Part shown: one piece after another, positions 1-10,500 of the stretch
Position numbering within the stretch: position 1 is the stretch's first letter
How the letters are laid out: each line of letters opens with the position of its first letter
Assembly (NCBI GenBank): GCA_900552465.1
Contig: URZO01000005.1
Location: 35,636-99,635, forward strand
Length of the DNA: 64,000 nt
Origin: an uncultured Parabacteroides sp.
GTDB taxonomy: Bacteria; Bacteroidota; Bacteroidia; Bacteroidales; Tannerellaceae
Direction: 5' to 3'
Notes under the pieces: generated by a model
Seen by the model: only the letters and a program-made list of their open reading frames with translations
Database searches by the model: none
What the model was told of the DNA's origin: nothing
Position numbers and translations under genes: made by a program

Positions 1-2815
1 AAGCCTGCACAAAAGGGACATAATCTGTATGCCCTAAATTGTGAGTGACATTATATGTCCCCTTTCCTGTTCTGTTAACCCCCGTAATACGGCATCCGTT
101 CCCCCATTTATTACTCGAAAAACTTTGATTTGCCGTACCTGAAGTATACAAAACTATTGCTAACACTCCTGGAGCATTCCATGTTTCGCTTGCCCTTTGA
201 CCAAAAACATGGCGACCAAAAGACTGAACCGCATAATTTGTTGCATCATTGTTAGGATTATTACTAATAATATACAATCCTATATTGTTTGATCCATACG
301 ATGAGATAGAAACAATATTATTTCCGCTGCCACCAATAGTGACAAATTTACTTGCGGCTTGATTCTTTACAGATACGTAAGCCCCGAAGTTCTCATTTAG
401 GAATCCATTATCTTTTATGCTGAATCCTCCAAGTTTTGCTCCATTTGTAACCGTCAATTTACTCGTGACGATATTTAAAGCCTGGATAATCTCCGCGCTA
501 ATGCCTTTTGCAACAATTGCCGCAGCATCAACGACGGCAGCCGATATCATCCCCCCGTCGATAAGTACGCTTGATAGCCGGCCTGCAGCAACCATAGCGG
601 CGTAATCCTTAAATCCAAGCTGATACGCAAGATTATTCTTTACTGTTCTCTCTGCTTCGGCCGCCTTATCTGCTGCTGCTTTTTCGGCGGCTGTTGCTTT
701 ATCGTAGGCAGTGCCAGCCTTTTGGAAGGCATTATAGCCCATTCCGTAGGCATCTTCAATGTCGCCATTGACGGACGGCCATTCGGACATATTGTACAAT
801 CCCGATGATCCGGAAAGAAACTTAATTACACCTTGTATTGTAGCACCATTTGTCGCCGTGATTTTCGCGTTCACTAAGTCAATCACCAACCGGGCCAACT
901 TGTCCTTTATCAATCCCGTAGTAATCGTCTGCCCGGCGACCTCCGTATAGCCATAATTGGGAAGCCAGGAACGCACGCCGTCTTCCGGAGTATTCAACAC
1001 CCCTACCCAGAAATGGTAATACCCGGTCTCGTCTTCTAACTTTATCTGCCGATCGGTTACATAAATAGAACCGTTGCTCCCATCCTTCGGGCATTTGGCA
1101 TAGACGTAATAGGCAAGCGAATTATTCAACCGATAGGATGCCGCCGGGATAGTCCACTCGCGGACAGTATCGTTAATGGTAAAGTGTACCAACTTGCCGG
1201 CCGTGTTTCTGAAATAGTTGGCGTCATTGTCTGCATTCGGGATGAACCTCACTCCTACCAAGTCCATCTGCTGAGAATTGGTACCAACGATTAGCTGTGC
1301 GGTGTGCACGGCCAAAGGCTTAATTAGCTCTGTGAAATAGTCCCCTTCCGGATCGAACATCATACCGAGGGTTTCCATGACATCTTTCCAGGAACGCTTA
1401 GAATGTTCACGGACAGGTTTTACTTTATCCTCTATTTCTTCAGGTACTTTATTCACGTCGTCTACCAGGTCCTTGAAACCGTTTGATTCAAGGAAATCGG
1501 ATAAGGTCAGTTCGTATCTGTATGAGGGTGTACCGTCTTTCTCGATATATCTTTTCACTTTGGTAACGCGAATCTCCCGGTCAATCTTAAGTTGCTCGGA
1601 ATACACGCCGACCATCTGGCCGCAGGCTACAAAAATATTCTGCAGGCGGAATGTTTTTTCTTCGCACTTACCTCGGAGCTGGATGCGTTTCTCGCAATGT
1701 TCGTCAAGCCATTTAGTTGATTCCTCCTGCAATTGCAAAGAGGCTTTATCCCGGTAGCTCTGCGGCATCTTCAGTCCAGTAAGGATGAACTTATCCCCTA
1801 CAGAGAAATTGATGTCTCCGGGAACCTTTAGGGCGTTCTCCTGATCGTTTGCCTTCAGTTTGAATTGCTTCAAGCTGTTATCCCAGCTACCTTCCACGAT
1901 CGCCAAGTCATAACCAGCCAAACCGCCGTCCTGAAAGGTGACGATCACTTCCACATCATCTAACAGGCAGTCGGTAAGGTTGAAATCTATATTTGATTTG
2001 AGAGTGTAATCGTCGATCTTCTCTGTAACAGTAAACTCGCCTTTCGGGAAGATGTGATCGAATTGCATAGACTTCTCTATTCGGCCGTACTTCTCTACAT
2101 TTTTCTCAATAGAGAGCTGGCCGCCGGGCAAAAGAAGATAATCCGCTCCGTAATCGGGACCAAGATTCTTGTCTGAACCATAGGGATAGAGAACTGTGAT
2201 AGGTGGGGTATCATCTACTGCCGAGACTTCCAGTTCGGTAAAGCCCATACCCTCGCCTTGCGCCAAGACAAGGCCATTGCTGGAGTACTCCCTCCTACCG
2301 ATGTTCATTGTTTGGCCGGATATCCAGTACTCACTATCCAGCTCTTTGATCAGTTCGTCAAGAACCGTCCCGACCTTCTTATCCTTGAAAGAAAGGGTGA
2401 TCATCCGGGATTCGATACATGAGCCGGCCACCCAGCCAGATCCGCCCCGATTCATGTTCCTCACGAACAATTCCAGCCAGTCACGCGCGGTTCCGGTGTA
2501 GTAGTCGAAGTTCTTCTTTCTCTCCGGTGCACCATGAAGGAAAAACTCAACATCCAGAAGGTCATACCTCGAAGAATAGAACATCACGGTATATTCCCAG
2601 CCGAGAGACGTTTCACGCTTGGTCACTTTCTCATTATGCCGGATCTTGTATTTCGTCCCCTCGAAGTCTATATAGTCGTTAATCTGAAGCTCTACCACGT
2701 TGCGGGAAAGGAAATTCAAGGTAAGCGTGTCCTCCCCCATGATCTCCTCGACCGTATAACTGTTGTCCTTCAGGTAAACGTCACAAACTACTGTATTTCC
2801 GCGCTTTATTTCCAT
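1..2815 (-). CDS. phage tail (minor structural) protein, C-terminus beyond window edge
   Basis: An uninterrupted minus-strand frame of at least 938 codons starts at the ATG at 2815 (MEIKRGNTVVCDVY) and runs off the left edge. The first ~330 residues look like the N-terminal domain of tail-tip/minor structural proteins of Bacteroidales phages. A helical Ala/Lys-rich segment and a beta-rich C-terminal part follow. The gene sits downstream of the distal tail genes, as expected for a tail-tip or receptor-binding component. A late-type promoter lies so close to the ATG that the mRNA may have almost no leader. The family assignment is from general resemblance; the completeness of the C-terminus cannot be judged. 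Confidence 0.8.
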   Translation of the reverse strand, partial: MEIKRGNTVVCDVYLKDNSYTVEEIMGEDTLTLNFLSRNVVELQINDYIDFEGTKYKIRHNEKVTKRETSLGWEYTVMFYSSRYDLLDVEFFLHGAPERKKNFDYYTGTARDWLELFVRNMNRGGSGWVAGSCIESRMITLSFKDKKVGTVLDELIKELDSEYWISGQTMNIGRREYSSNGLVLAQGEGMGFTELEVSAVDDTPPITVLYPYGSDKNLGPDYGADYLLLPGGQLSIEKNVEKYGRIEKSMQFDHIFPKGEFTVTEKIDDYTLKSNIDFNLTDCLLDDVEVIVTFQDGGLAGYDLAIVEGSWDNSLKQFKLKANDQENALKVPGDINFSVGDKFILTGLKMPQSYRDKASLQLQEESTKWLDEHCEKRIQLRGKCEEKTFRLQNIFVACGQMVGVYSEQLKIDREIRVTKVKRYIEKDGTPSYRYELTLSDFLESNGFKDLVDDVNKVPEEIEDKVKPVREHSKRSWKDVMETLGMMFDPEGDYFTELIKPLAVHTAQLIVGTNSQQMDLVGVRFIPNADNDANYFRNTAGKLVHFTINDTVREWTIPAASYRLNNSLAYYVYAKCPKDGSNGSIYVTDRQIKLEDETGYYHFWVGVLNTPEDGVRSWLPNYGYTEVAGQTITTGLIKDKLARLVIDLVNAKITATNGATIQGVIKFLSGSSGLYNMSEWPSVNGDIEDAYGMGYNAFQKAGTAYDKATAAEKAAADKAAEAERTVKNNLAYQLGFKDYAAMVAAGRLSSVLIDGGMISAAVVDAAAIVAKGISAEIIQALNIVTSKLTVTNGAKLGGFSIKDNGFLNENFGAYVSVKNQAASKFVTIGGSGNNIVSISSYGSNNIGLYIISNNPNNDATNYAVQSFGRHVFGQRASETWNAPGVLAIVLYTSGTANQSFSSNKWGNGCRITGVNRTGKGTYNVTHNLGHTDYVPFVQA

Positions 2816-2819
2816 ACTG

Positions 2820-2891
2820 CTAAATAACCTACTTATTTTTAGGCAATAAAAAACACGGCAACCGGATATATGACATTTTACCGATTGTCGT
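2820..2891 (-). promoter_or_regulatory. late-type promoter, copy 1 (degenerate palindrome plus -7 box)
   Basis: The half-site ATTGTCGT (2884-2891) faces the degenerate half ATGACATT (2870-2877) across 6 bp. Exactly 42 bp further, on the minus strand, is TTATTTAG (2820-2827) in the -7 position. The geometry equals that of the copies at 16.4, 22.2, 34.8 and 41.1 kb, but both elements are weaker. Transcription would begin at or within a few bases of the tail-gene ATG at 2815. Confidence 0.45.
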
Positions 2892-2896
2892 GTTTT
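2850..2896. terminator. hairpin terminator, possibly bidirectional
   Basis: A 16-bp inverted repeat (one G-U and one C-A pair) with a 15-nt loop has A and T runs on both sides. It follows the TonB-like gene on the minus strand and precedes the tail gene. Its right arm also contains the ATTGTCGT half-site of the late-promoter palindrome. Confidence 0.6.
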
Positions 2897-2922
2897 AATA
2901 TATAAAGCGGAAATTTTATCTA

Positions 2923-3465
2923 CTATTCTTTCAAAGAACCAAACTTTTTATCCCATAATTGATCTGCCTCTTTTTGTGTTTTAACATAATAAACAAGTAC
3001 AAGATATTGTACTACCACTGGTTCTCCTTTCGACTTTCCAGGATTCCATTTCGGCATTTCGCAAACAAGGCGAAGTGCTTTCTGATCCAGTTTTTCATCT
3101 AAAGACCGGATTACTTTCGGATTCCGGATCGTACCATCTTTACCGACAAGAAATGAAACTGCAACCCGGCCTTGTTGTTCTGAATTGACAACCGTCAGAT
3201 ATTTTATTAAAGCCCTGTACCCTAATGGATAATCCGGCATTTCTTCAGCAACTATGTATATAGGATCACCATTCTCATCTTTCGGTTCCCCCTTCGCCAA
3301 AATATCTGGAGTATATGTTTCAAAAACAACAGTATCGCCATCTTCATCAACTATAGGTTCTTTTGCAGATGCCACTATACCCTCCGGAGATGTAGAAGTT
3401 TGCAGTTGCTTTCTACATGCAACGATAGCTAATAAAGTCAATACAAATAAAATAGAGCGTAACAT
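2923..3465 (-). CDS. TonB C-terminal-domain lipoprotein (moron)
   Basis: 180 residues. The N-terminus has a short signal peptide ending in a lipobox-like LLAIVAC, so Cys17 is the probable lipid anchor. Residues ~80-165 resemble a TonB C-terminal domain: YRALIKYLTVVNSEQQGRV, then VSFLVGKDGTIRNPKVIRS and a W-x-P-G-K stretch (PKWNPGKSKGEPV). TonB domains couple inner-membrane energy to outer-membrane receptors, and Bacteroidales use many such transporters. The gene has its own promoter and a terminator, and is inserted among tail genes. This suggests a lysogenic-conversion gene acting at the envelope rather than a virion part. That role is inference. Confidence 0.75.
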   Translation of the reverse strand: MLRSILFVLTLLAIVACRKQLQTSTSPEGIVASAKEPIVDEDGDTVVFETYTPDILAKGEPKDENGDPIYIVAEEMPDYPLGYRALIKYLTVVNSEQQGRVAVSFLVGKDGTIRNPKVIRSLDEKLDQKALRLVCEMPKWNPGKSKGEPVVVQYLVLVYYVKTQKEADQLWDKKFGSLKE

Positions 3466-3491
3466 AGGCTGATTATTTATATTCGTAAAAA

Positions 3492-3499
3492 CAAAGATA
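3492..3499 (-). promoter_or_regulatory. Bacteroidales -7 box for the TonB-like gene
   Basis: Minus-strand TATCTTTG matches TAnnTTTG 27 nt upstream of the ATG, with a TTTC-containing stretch about 20 nt further upstream. It would allow the lipoprotein to be expressed from the prophage independently of late transcription. Confidence 0.5.
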
Positions 3500-3587
3500 A
3501 TTATTTTCCACTAAGATAATTTGAAACTGGATTTTTTAAATGCTTTTTAAAAGCAATTTAAATGCAATCCTACACGCAATAAACTAA

Positions 3588-4028
3588 TTAGTAATACTTT
3601 AGAAAGCTAAAGCTACTTGCATACTTCCTTTCTGTACACGGCTTCCTGTACTCATTTTCCAGATCATAGGCCTCTTGTTCAAAAGCAATCATCCTGTAAG
3701 CCTTATCCGCGTCTCTGTTCATGATTAACCGGACCAGGTACTCGATACCATACCAGGCGTAGAAGAGGAGAAGCGGGATAGCGATAAGCGCCAGCATCCA
3801 CCAGCCGTAGCGGTCGAAGGCGAAGCAAGTGAACATAATCCCTACAGCAAGCGCAAGGCCGGCGGTGAATAGGGTTTGATACTGCTCCACATGAACGGCT
3901 TCGTGGTACTTTGTCCGACTGGATAGTTCAGAATGTTCGGTAAACACTGCCCCGAAGAGCATGATTGTTGCGAAGTCGGCCAGGAAGGTGACGAGCTTCG
4001 CGATCTTACTTGTGTAAAATACTCTCAT
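3588..4028 (-). CDS. membrane protein with HExxH metalloprotease-like motif
   Basis: 146 residues with hydrophobic segments at ~15-35 (LADFATIMLFGAVF), ~57-75 and ~78-100. Between the first two is YHEAVHVEQYQ, an HExxH zinc-binding signature at about residues 42-46. A later acidic helix (FEQEAYDLENEYR) could supply a third ligand. Small membrane proteins with HExxH occur as peptidases, but I cannot name the family. It lies between the giant tail protein and the TonB-like gene, and could belong to lysis, envelope modification or a moron. A small hairpin ends 15 nt upstream of the start. Confidence 0.6.
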   Translation of the reverse strand: MRVFYTSKIAKLVTFLADFATIMLFGAVFTEHSELSSRTKYHEAVHVEQYQTLFTAGLALAVGIMFTCFAFDRYGWWMLALIAIPLLLFYAWYGIEYLVRLIMNRDADKAYRMIAFEQEAYDLENEYRKPCTERKYASSFSFLKYY

Positions 4029-4043
4029 AACGATGTTTTTTAC

Positions 4044-4154
4044 GGGCTTTCGCCCTGGTTATTATTTGTTTTTAATACTTATATTTGGACGGCTGTTCAA
4101 ACAGCCCCCTCAATTTTCCTAAACCGTCCCCTGCTGTGAAGCTCGGGACGGTTT
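4044..4154 (-). other. three intergenic hairpins between 4179 and 4028
   Basis: The gap holds GGGC-GAAA-GCCC on the minus strand (4044-4055, base 15 nt upstream of the ATG at 4028), GGCTGT/ACAGCC (4091-4106), and a 10-bp stem AAACCGTCCC/GGGACGGTTT (4121-4154). The largest could terminate or stabilise the long tail transcript; the closest is one of a series of leader hairpins in this phage. Confidence 0.5.
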
Positions 4155-4178
4155 GTTTTGTGCCGGTTACCCGGCGGG

Positions 4179-4544
4179 TTAATTAATGCCTAATAATTCC
4201 ATCATCTTAGCCACCTTTTCCTCCAGCGCCCGGTAGTCGGATAGCGTGACCTTTTGAGGCCGGTCCGGTTCGTCGGTAAGTTCTTCGTCCGGTAGCTGCT
4301 CTACAGGTTCGTCGGGCAAGAGTTCCGTAACTTCATCGAGTATTACTTCGTCCTCGACAGGGGCGTCGATCTCTTCAAAGTGTTCAGGGAGTTCCAGCAA
4401 GGGGACTTCTAACTTAATACCTCCAATCTGGTAAGCATAGCCGAGATATATTTCTTTCCCGAACATTACCTGATCCGATATACGGCGGAAGACTTTACCT
4501 TCTTCCGCTGTAATGTGTCTGCTGTTCAATTCATCTGTTTTCAT
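4179..4544 (-). CDS. small acidic phage protein with C-terminal coiled coil
   Basis: 121 residues. A folded N-terminal half (KVFRRISDQVMFGKEIYLGY) is followed by a very acidic linker rich in Asp/Glu/Pro (~65-90) and a short C-terminal coiled coil (LEEKVAKMMELLGIN). Its start overlaps the stop of the giant tail gene in an ATGA arrangement, so the two are translationally coupled. Such proteins accompany tail fibres as trimerisation or assembly factors, but this function is only a guess. Confidence 0.7.
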   Translation of the reverse strand: MKTDELNSRHITAEEGKVFRRISDQVMFGKEIYLGYAYQIGGIKLEVPLLELPEHFEEIDAPVEDEVILDEVTELLPDEPVEQLPDEELTDEPDRPQKVTLSDYRALEEKVAKMMELLGIN

Positions 4545-7500
4545 ACTGTTTCCTCCTCTAATACTTCATCGGGAAAATCTGTTGCAAAATCACTCATTGG
4601 TTTAATACGGGCTGCTAATGCGGACCAATTGGTTGCCGTTTTATAGGCGTCGACGGATTCATCGGGGACGTAGATAGGTCCATAACCTGTATTTAATAAT
4701 GTGTTTGATGAAATGGTTTGAGGTTCGATTTTTGATGCGATAATATATTTAAGGCCATTACAACCATAGTAAGCATTAGAACCGATAGTGTCAATGCTTG
4801 AGAGTAAATGTATTTTTTTTAACCCATAGTCTCCATTAAACATATCATAGGTACCTCCAGTTAAAACGTTCCCAAAAGATTCTCCTTTAACAGTTTGTAA
4901 TGATCTACAACCGTATGCAATGTAAGTTAACATTGTAATATCAGGCATCCCATGTAATGGCGTGAAATCAATATATCTAAGTTTTTCACAATAATAAAAC
5001 AACGAATTGAGTGTTGTAACCTTCGTCATACCAGCAAGTGGAGTTAAGTCTATTGTCTCTAAATTTGAACAGTAACCAAACATCCTATAAAGTGATGTAT
5101 TTAAAGTCATCCCGGATAACGGCGACAAGTCTATACTGGTCAGACTTTCACATGAATAAAACAGCTCACCCAGATCTGTTACTTGTGTCATCCCTGCAAG
5201 TGGTGTCAAATCAACGGATTTAAGTTTTTCACATGATGCGAGGAATTGACTTAGGGTCTTTACTTTTGTCATTCCGGCAAGAGGTGATAAATCTATTGAT
5301 TCTATAGAAGAACAATTATTCAACAATCCATTAAGCTGCGTTACTTCTGTCATATTTTCCAGAGGAGACAGATCTATTAAAGGTAGTTTCTGACAATAAA
5401 AAAACATATACATAAGGTCAGTCGCCTTTGTATTCTTTCTTAAAGAAGATATATCCGCATAAATCAGTTTTTGACAATTATAAAATAACCTATTAAACGA
5501 TATTCTATCTTGATCGTTTTTAAAGACATCACCAACATATTTTATAACCTTACGGTCCTGGAAACTTAACCCATTCACCTTACTGTTCCCTATGCTCCAC
5601 AGTGCGAGATAGCTATCATAAGTTGCTCCACATAATGTAACTTCTGTACAATCAGTTATTTCAATTTGATAAAATCCTTCATCCGGATAACGATGAAAAA
5701 AGGATTGACTTCCTGCTTTACTTTCTACTTTAGTCGTTTCACCATCTCCCCAATGAATAGTAGGAGTTGTATTATTTGAACTAACCGAAACTGAAAAAGA
5801 GTCTCTTCCTTTTACCATCATTTGAATATTACCATTTTCTTCCGGCTTGAAATCAAAGATGTTAATTATGGGTATTACCAACTTTGTCCCATTAGTGCTT
5901 GATGCGACAGACACTGATCCTGTTATTTCCAAATGGTTAGTTGCCGTTACGGTATATTCATACTCTCCTGGATTCAACATCACATTACATACACCGTTTT
6001 CATCTGTTGTAAATTCCCGCCCATCGCACTGAATAGTTGCGCCTTGTAGTAGCGTATTAAACTCATCCTTAACAGTAAAGACCACCAATAGAGATGTATA
6101 AACGGTAATCGTTTGGGCAGATGTTCCGGCCGTTACATTTCCTTTTCTGTCCAAATAATCAGGATGAGAAAGAGTGAATTCATGAGTACCTTTTCCTAAT
6201 AGCAAAGTACATTCTCCATAGACATTTGTTACTGCTGATTTTCCATCGCAGGTAACAGTTAGGCCTTGTACAAGCTCCTTAGCACCATTATATACAATAA
6301 ACTTCACTTCTACAGCAGCATATACATTTACTGTATTTGTAGCATCATTGGTAATCGCAGAAAAGGAGAAGGTATTACCAGCATATCCCGATGCCTCCAC
6401 TGTACCGGACACTGCTTCCCCACCTCTTTCAAGGGTTGCGTATCCTTGACTATCTGTAACATATACTTTATCGCCAATCAGCACACGCGCTCCAGAGGGG
6501 TATATACTTTGACCATATACCTGCACACGGATTTTCCGGAGGGGAATATAGGCCACTTTATAAGATTGCGAGCGCGTGCCGGCAACCAGATATGTATCTG
6601 AATAGTCTTCGTGATTGTCACACTTAAACGTGAAGTCAATAACCGAGTCATCATCAGCCGTCACCTTATAAGTGTATTCGTCTATTTTTACAGCCTCGAA
6701 ATTGCACTCAAATGTAGAGTTTGTGATAGTCTTCGATTGTGAACTGCTGAATGTGAACGTCGTCACCGTCGGCGCCTTCAAAGTCGTGTAAGTCACGGTC
6801 AGTTCCGGGAATGCCGCCCGGATCGCAGCGAGCTTATCTTCCACAGCCGTCACCGCATGGAACTTACCCGTCACGACAGCCGTCGCAACGTTATTGCCCT
6901 TTTCGTCAACACCGCCGAGCTTGATCAGCTTATACAGGATGTCAAGGTTAGCCCCTGTTGCGTTGAGATCGATCAGGCGCACACGGCTCAAAGCAGGATT
7001 CTTGGCCGACAGACATCGGTCCACGATCGGGAAGATGTTCACCCCCGGCGTGCTCTCGCTGATGATAGTAGATAGCTTTTCGACTCCGGCAAGCTCGAAG
7101 AAGGCGTCTAACAACTTCGGTTGATTCTTCAGCGTTAAGTTCGTGATAGTACCAGGCAGATATAGCTTCGCCAGGTTACCGCCTTCCGGAAGGTTTACTG
7201 CCGTGATCGCTGTGCCCTGTGCATATATCTCTTCGATATTCGTACAGTTGCGTAACTCAATCGGTTCGGAGTAATCCGGGCAGTTGCGGACGTCCAACTT
7301 TTTCAGCATGCGGTTCGTACCGATAGACAGACTATGCAAATTACGGTTCTGATATCCTTCCACCCCAGAGCCGACGATCAGTTCTTTCAACCGGCTCATC
7401 TTTGATACATCCACTGTACCGGGATAAAGCGGCGAAAGATCACCCAGCGAAGCGATCAGGGATGCACCGTATATGATCGTCTCCGTGTCGTTAAACTGCA

Positions 7501-10500
7501 TACCCTCCGGGGCCGTCATTGTCTTTGTCTCGTTAAAGCCTACACGGACGGACTTCGTCACTGATCCCCACTTTACATTAAAGTACATTGCATTAAACGC
7601 TGTCAGTGTGAGGTCGGCGCAAGGCTCTACTCCTTCCCAAACCGCGGGAGTATAGGTACGGAACACAGCGGTATCACCCAAGATCGAACCGGCCAGGAAC
7701 TTGCTATCCAAATACAGGAAACGGTTCTTCCAAATCCATTTACCGTACATTTCTCTACTGCCCTGAAGTGCATACAGGTAAGCCCCTGTCTTGATTGTCT
7801 GCGGGTTCTCGTGAGACTGTGAGTAATCCAGATAGCCCTCAATCAAAGGCTGCTCATACTTGTAATATCCGTCCTCGTTGTAGATAGCTTCCGACCACTT
7901 ACCAGCCTGGCGGGTGTACAGGTAGTCCATGAGCTTGTCGTAAGAGAGGATGTTCCGCTGGCGCATCGTGTAGTACATATCCTTCATCTCGTCGGCAAAG
8001 GCCTCTTCTACCAGCTTCCACAGCTCACTGTCGGCACCGTTCCACACGTTCGCGCCGTTCACGGTGTCGTGCGTTTCGACGTTATAAAGTAAGGCGATCA
8101 AACCTTCGTTGTTGATCGGTAACAGGGTATCGTTATCGTACAGGATAAACAACCACAACTTACCCCGGTAGCGCGTCAGGAACATATTCTTTGCGCGCTG
8201 GTCGGTCATACCCAATATCAGAGTGATAAGCGCATAGAACACGAGCATATCCTTGTCGAAATATAGACTGTATTCCGCCTTAAACTTTGCCGGGTCACCT
8301 TTACATGAGACTACCCAATCAAATATTTTCTTCACCTCTGTGATGTCGGCACCACCGTCAGGATAACGCGCTTCAATCGTTTCTTGCCATTTTGAGAAGT
8401 CAGCAGATTTGAACAGTGCCAAGTCGGAAGTGTTGTTCAGGAACTCCCACGATTCATCGCCGTCTTTGAAACCAAATGTGTTCTCTGCGGCCTTATCAGT
8501 GTTAAGGTTGACCTTGCCAAAGAATACCGGTTCACTATCGGCCGTTGCCTTGTGAAATAAGACACAAGGTTTGCCTGCGACCGTCGTACGGGTCTTAGAA
8601 TCTTCCTTCTGCGCTTCGGTTAAAAAGCCCATCTCCTTAAGCATCCAGTCGGCGTAATTGGCTACACCTGTATTATGCGTACCGGATGATTCCGCAAAGT
8701 CTGTTTTGATACAGAACACCTTCGCCGGCAGAACTTCGTCCGTTACCTGGAACATCTCTGCCTGGTCCCCGCTCTCGATGTAAATCAGACCGTCGATAAA
8801 CTCAAATTTGTAGTTCTTTCGAGGGTAATACTGTGAGCTGGTTCCCTGAACGTTGTTCTTTACGTTTGCCCACCAATTCAGTACACCATTACCAGACGAA
8901 TAGTAGTATATTTTATTCGTTTTTTTGTCGCCCTTATACTGTGGGAGATCACCTTCAAACACAAGGCAGTCGATGCGCTCGTTTACCTTAGTGAAAGAGA
9001 CATTCCCGTAGGCGTCGTAGATGTCGTTCTTGTTGAAAACTTCGACTTTCTTATCGTAATCGTCGATATCTGCGATGTAGTTGTTCAATAGCTGATACCG
9101 GTTTAGGTTGTTGTTGTACGACCGGATCGCGTAGACGTCGACCGTCGCATCTTCCCCGCCGATCGTGATACCGACAGGGCCGGCCTGCATGAAGTTGTCC
9201 GTCTCCGGGTATTGGAACGTTTGAGACTTGATACCGTTTACATAAATGCTTAATAGACGATTATCTGCTCTTTTCTCGACCATGAACGCGAGACGGATAC
9301 GCTCTTCATCCTTAAACTTCGTCTCTATATCCGACTGTTCCGATTTGATTCGTGCCGTCTGGGAGGTGATAAGAATACCTCTTTCGCCGGACCAGCACGA
9401 AATAACAGGCGTGTCATAGTTATACACGTCACGCACAAGGAACTCGACCTCTACCGTTTTACCCGTAGCGCGGAAATCCTTTTCAAACAGCATCAGAGGG
9501 ATAACAACCTGTGCCCCGCCGTTCACGCGCAGGCAGGTACTCCCGGCGTCATCCGTTACCCAGCCGTTCGTTTTCCAGTTAAATCCTGTCATGACGGAAG
9601 AGATATCGCCGGACTTCCATTCATCGCGATTGTTATCACTGTTGGAGCGGTTCTGTGACGTCAAATACAATTCCAGGTCCGCCGTCTCTGGTTCCACGAT
9701 CACGGCCGCTTCCGTTACGTTTAAGTTAAACGTCTTCGACACGCTGCCGGATGCGATCTTCAGGACCAGCGTACCCGGCTTGGTGATCCGGTACGTCCAT
9801 GTCTGTAATGTCCTATCGACGGTCTGCTCAGACAGGATGACCCCGTCGACAGATAAGGTGACGGCAGAAGTAGAAGCCGCCGGGTTGTAAACGACAAACG
9901 GGATAGACAGACGATCGTACTGTTGTGCAGTAGCCTGGTTAAACGACGATGCAACGATGACCGTATTATTTCCTTCTGCGACACAAATCAGGTCATGAGC
10001 CAGCTCGTTACTGCGAACCTCCACGCCGTTGACCGTCGCCGTCATGTAAACAACAAGTCGGTGTGCGCCGTGAGATTGTGCCGGGATAACCTGGGAGAGC
10101 TGGCGGTTGGAGTCGGTTGTTTCCTTCGTCGCGATCTCTTTACCATCAAGATTGAAGTGTACTGTCTTAGCGATAGCCCCGACGGGTGTGTACCGGTAAG
10201 TTATCTCTCCTGTGTTGACCAAGGTGTCATCGTAACTGTCCGCCAACGAGAGGCTGATAACCTCGACCGTATAAGCCAACGAACGAGACTGTCCGGTACT
10301 GTCTAATACCGTAACCTTAACCTTGTTCGTCCCGATGACCAGCCACTTACTGACATCGAAATAGTTATCTCCCTGCGTGATTGCCTGCGTTGCGACCTTC
10401 TGAGAGTTGATAGTGTAAGTAGCAGTCCCGTCTCCTGTTTCGCTTTGATCATCCTGATAGACTGATGTAAAGTTATACCCTATCCGGAGCGTCGCACCGA

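Noticed and set aside
4893..5376. CRISPR-like regular repeats
   Set aside because: The 81-bp period is an in-frame protein repeat without spacers; no cas genes are present.
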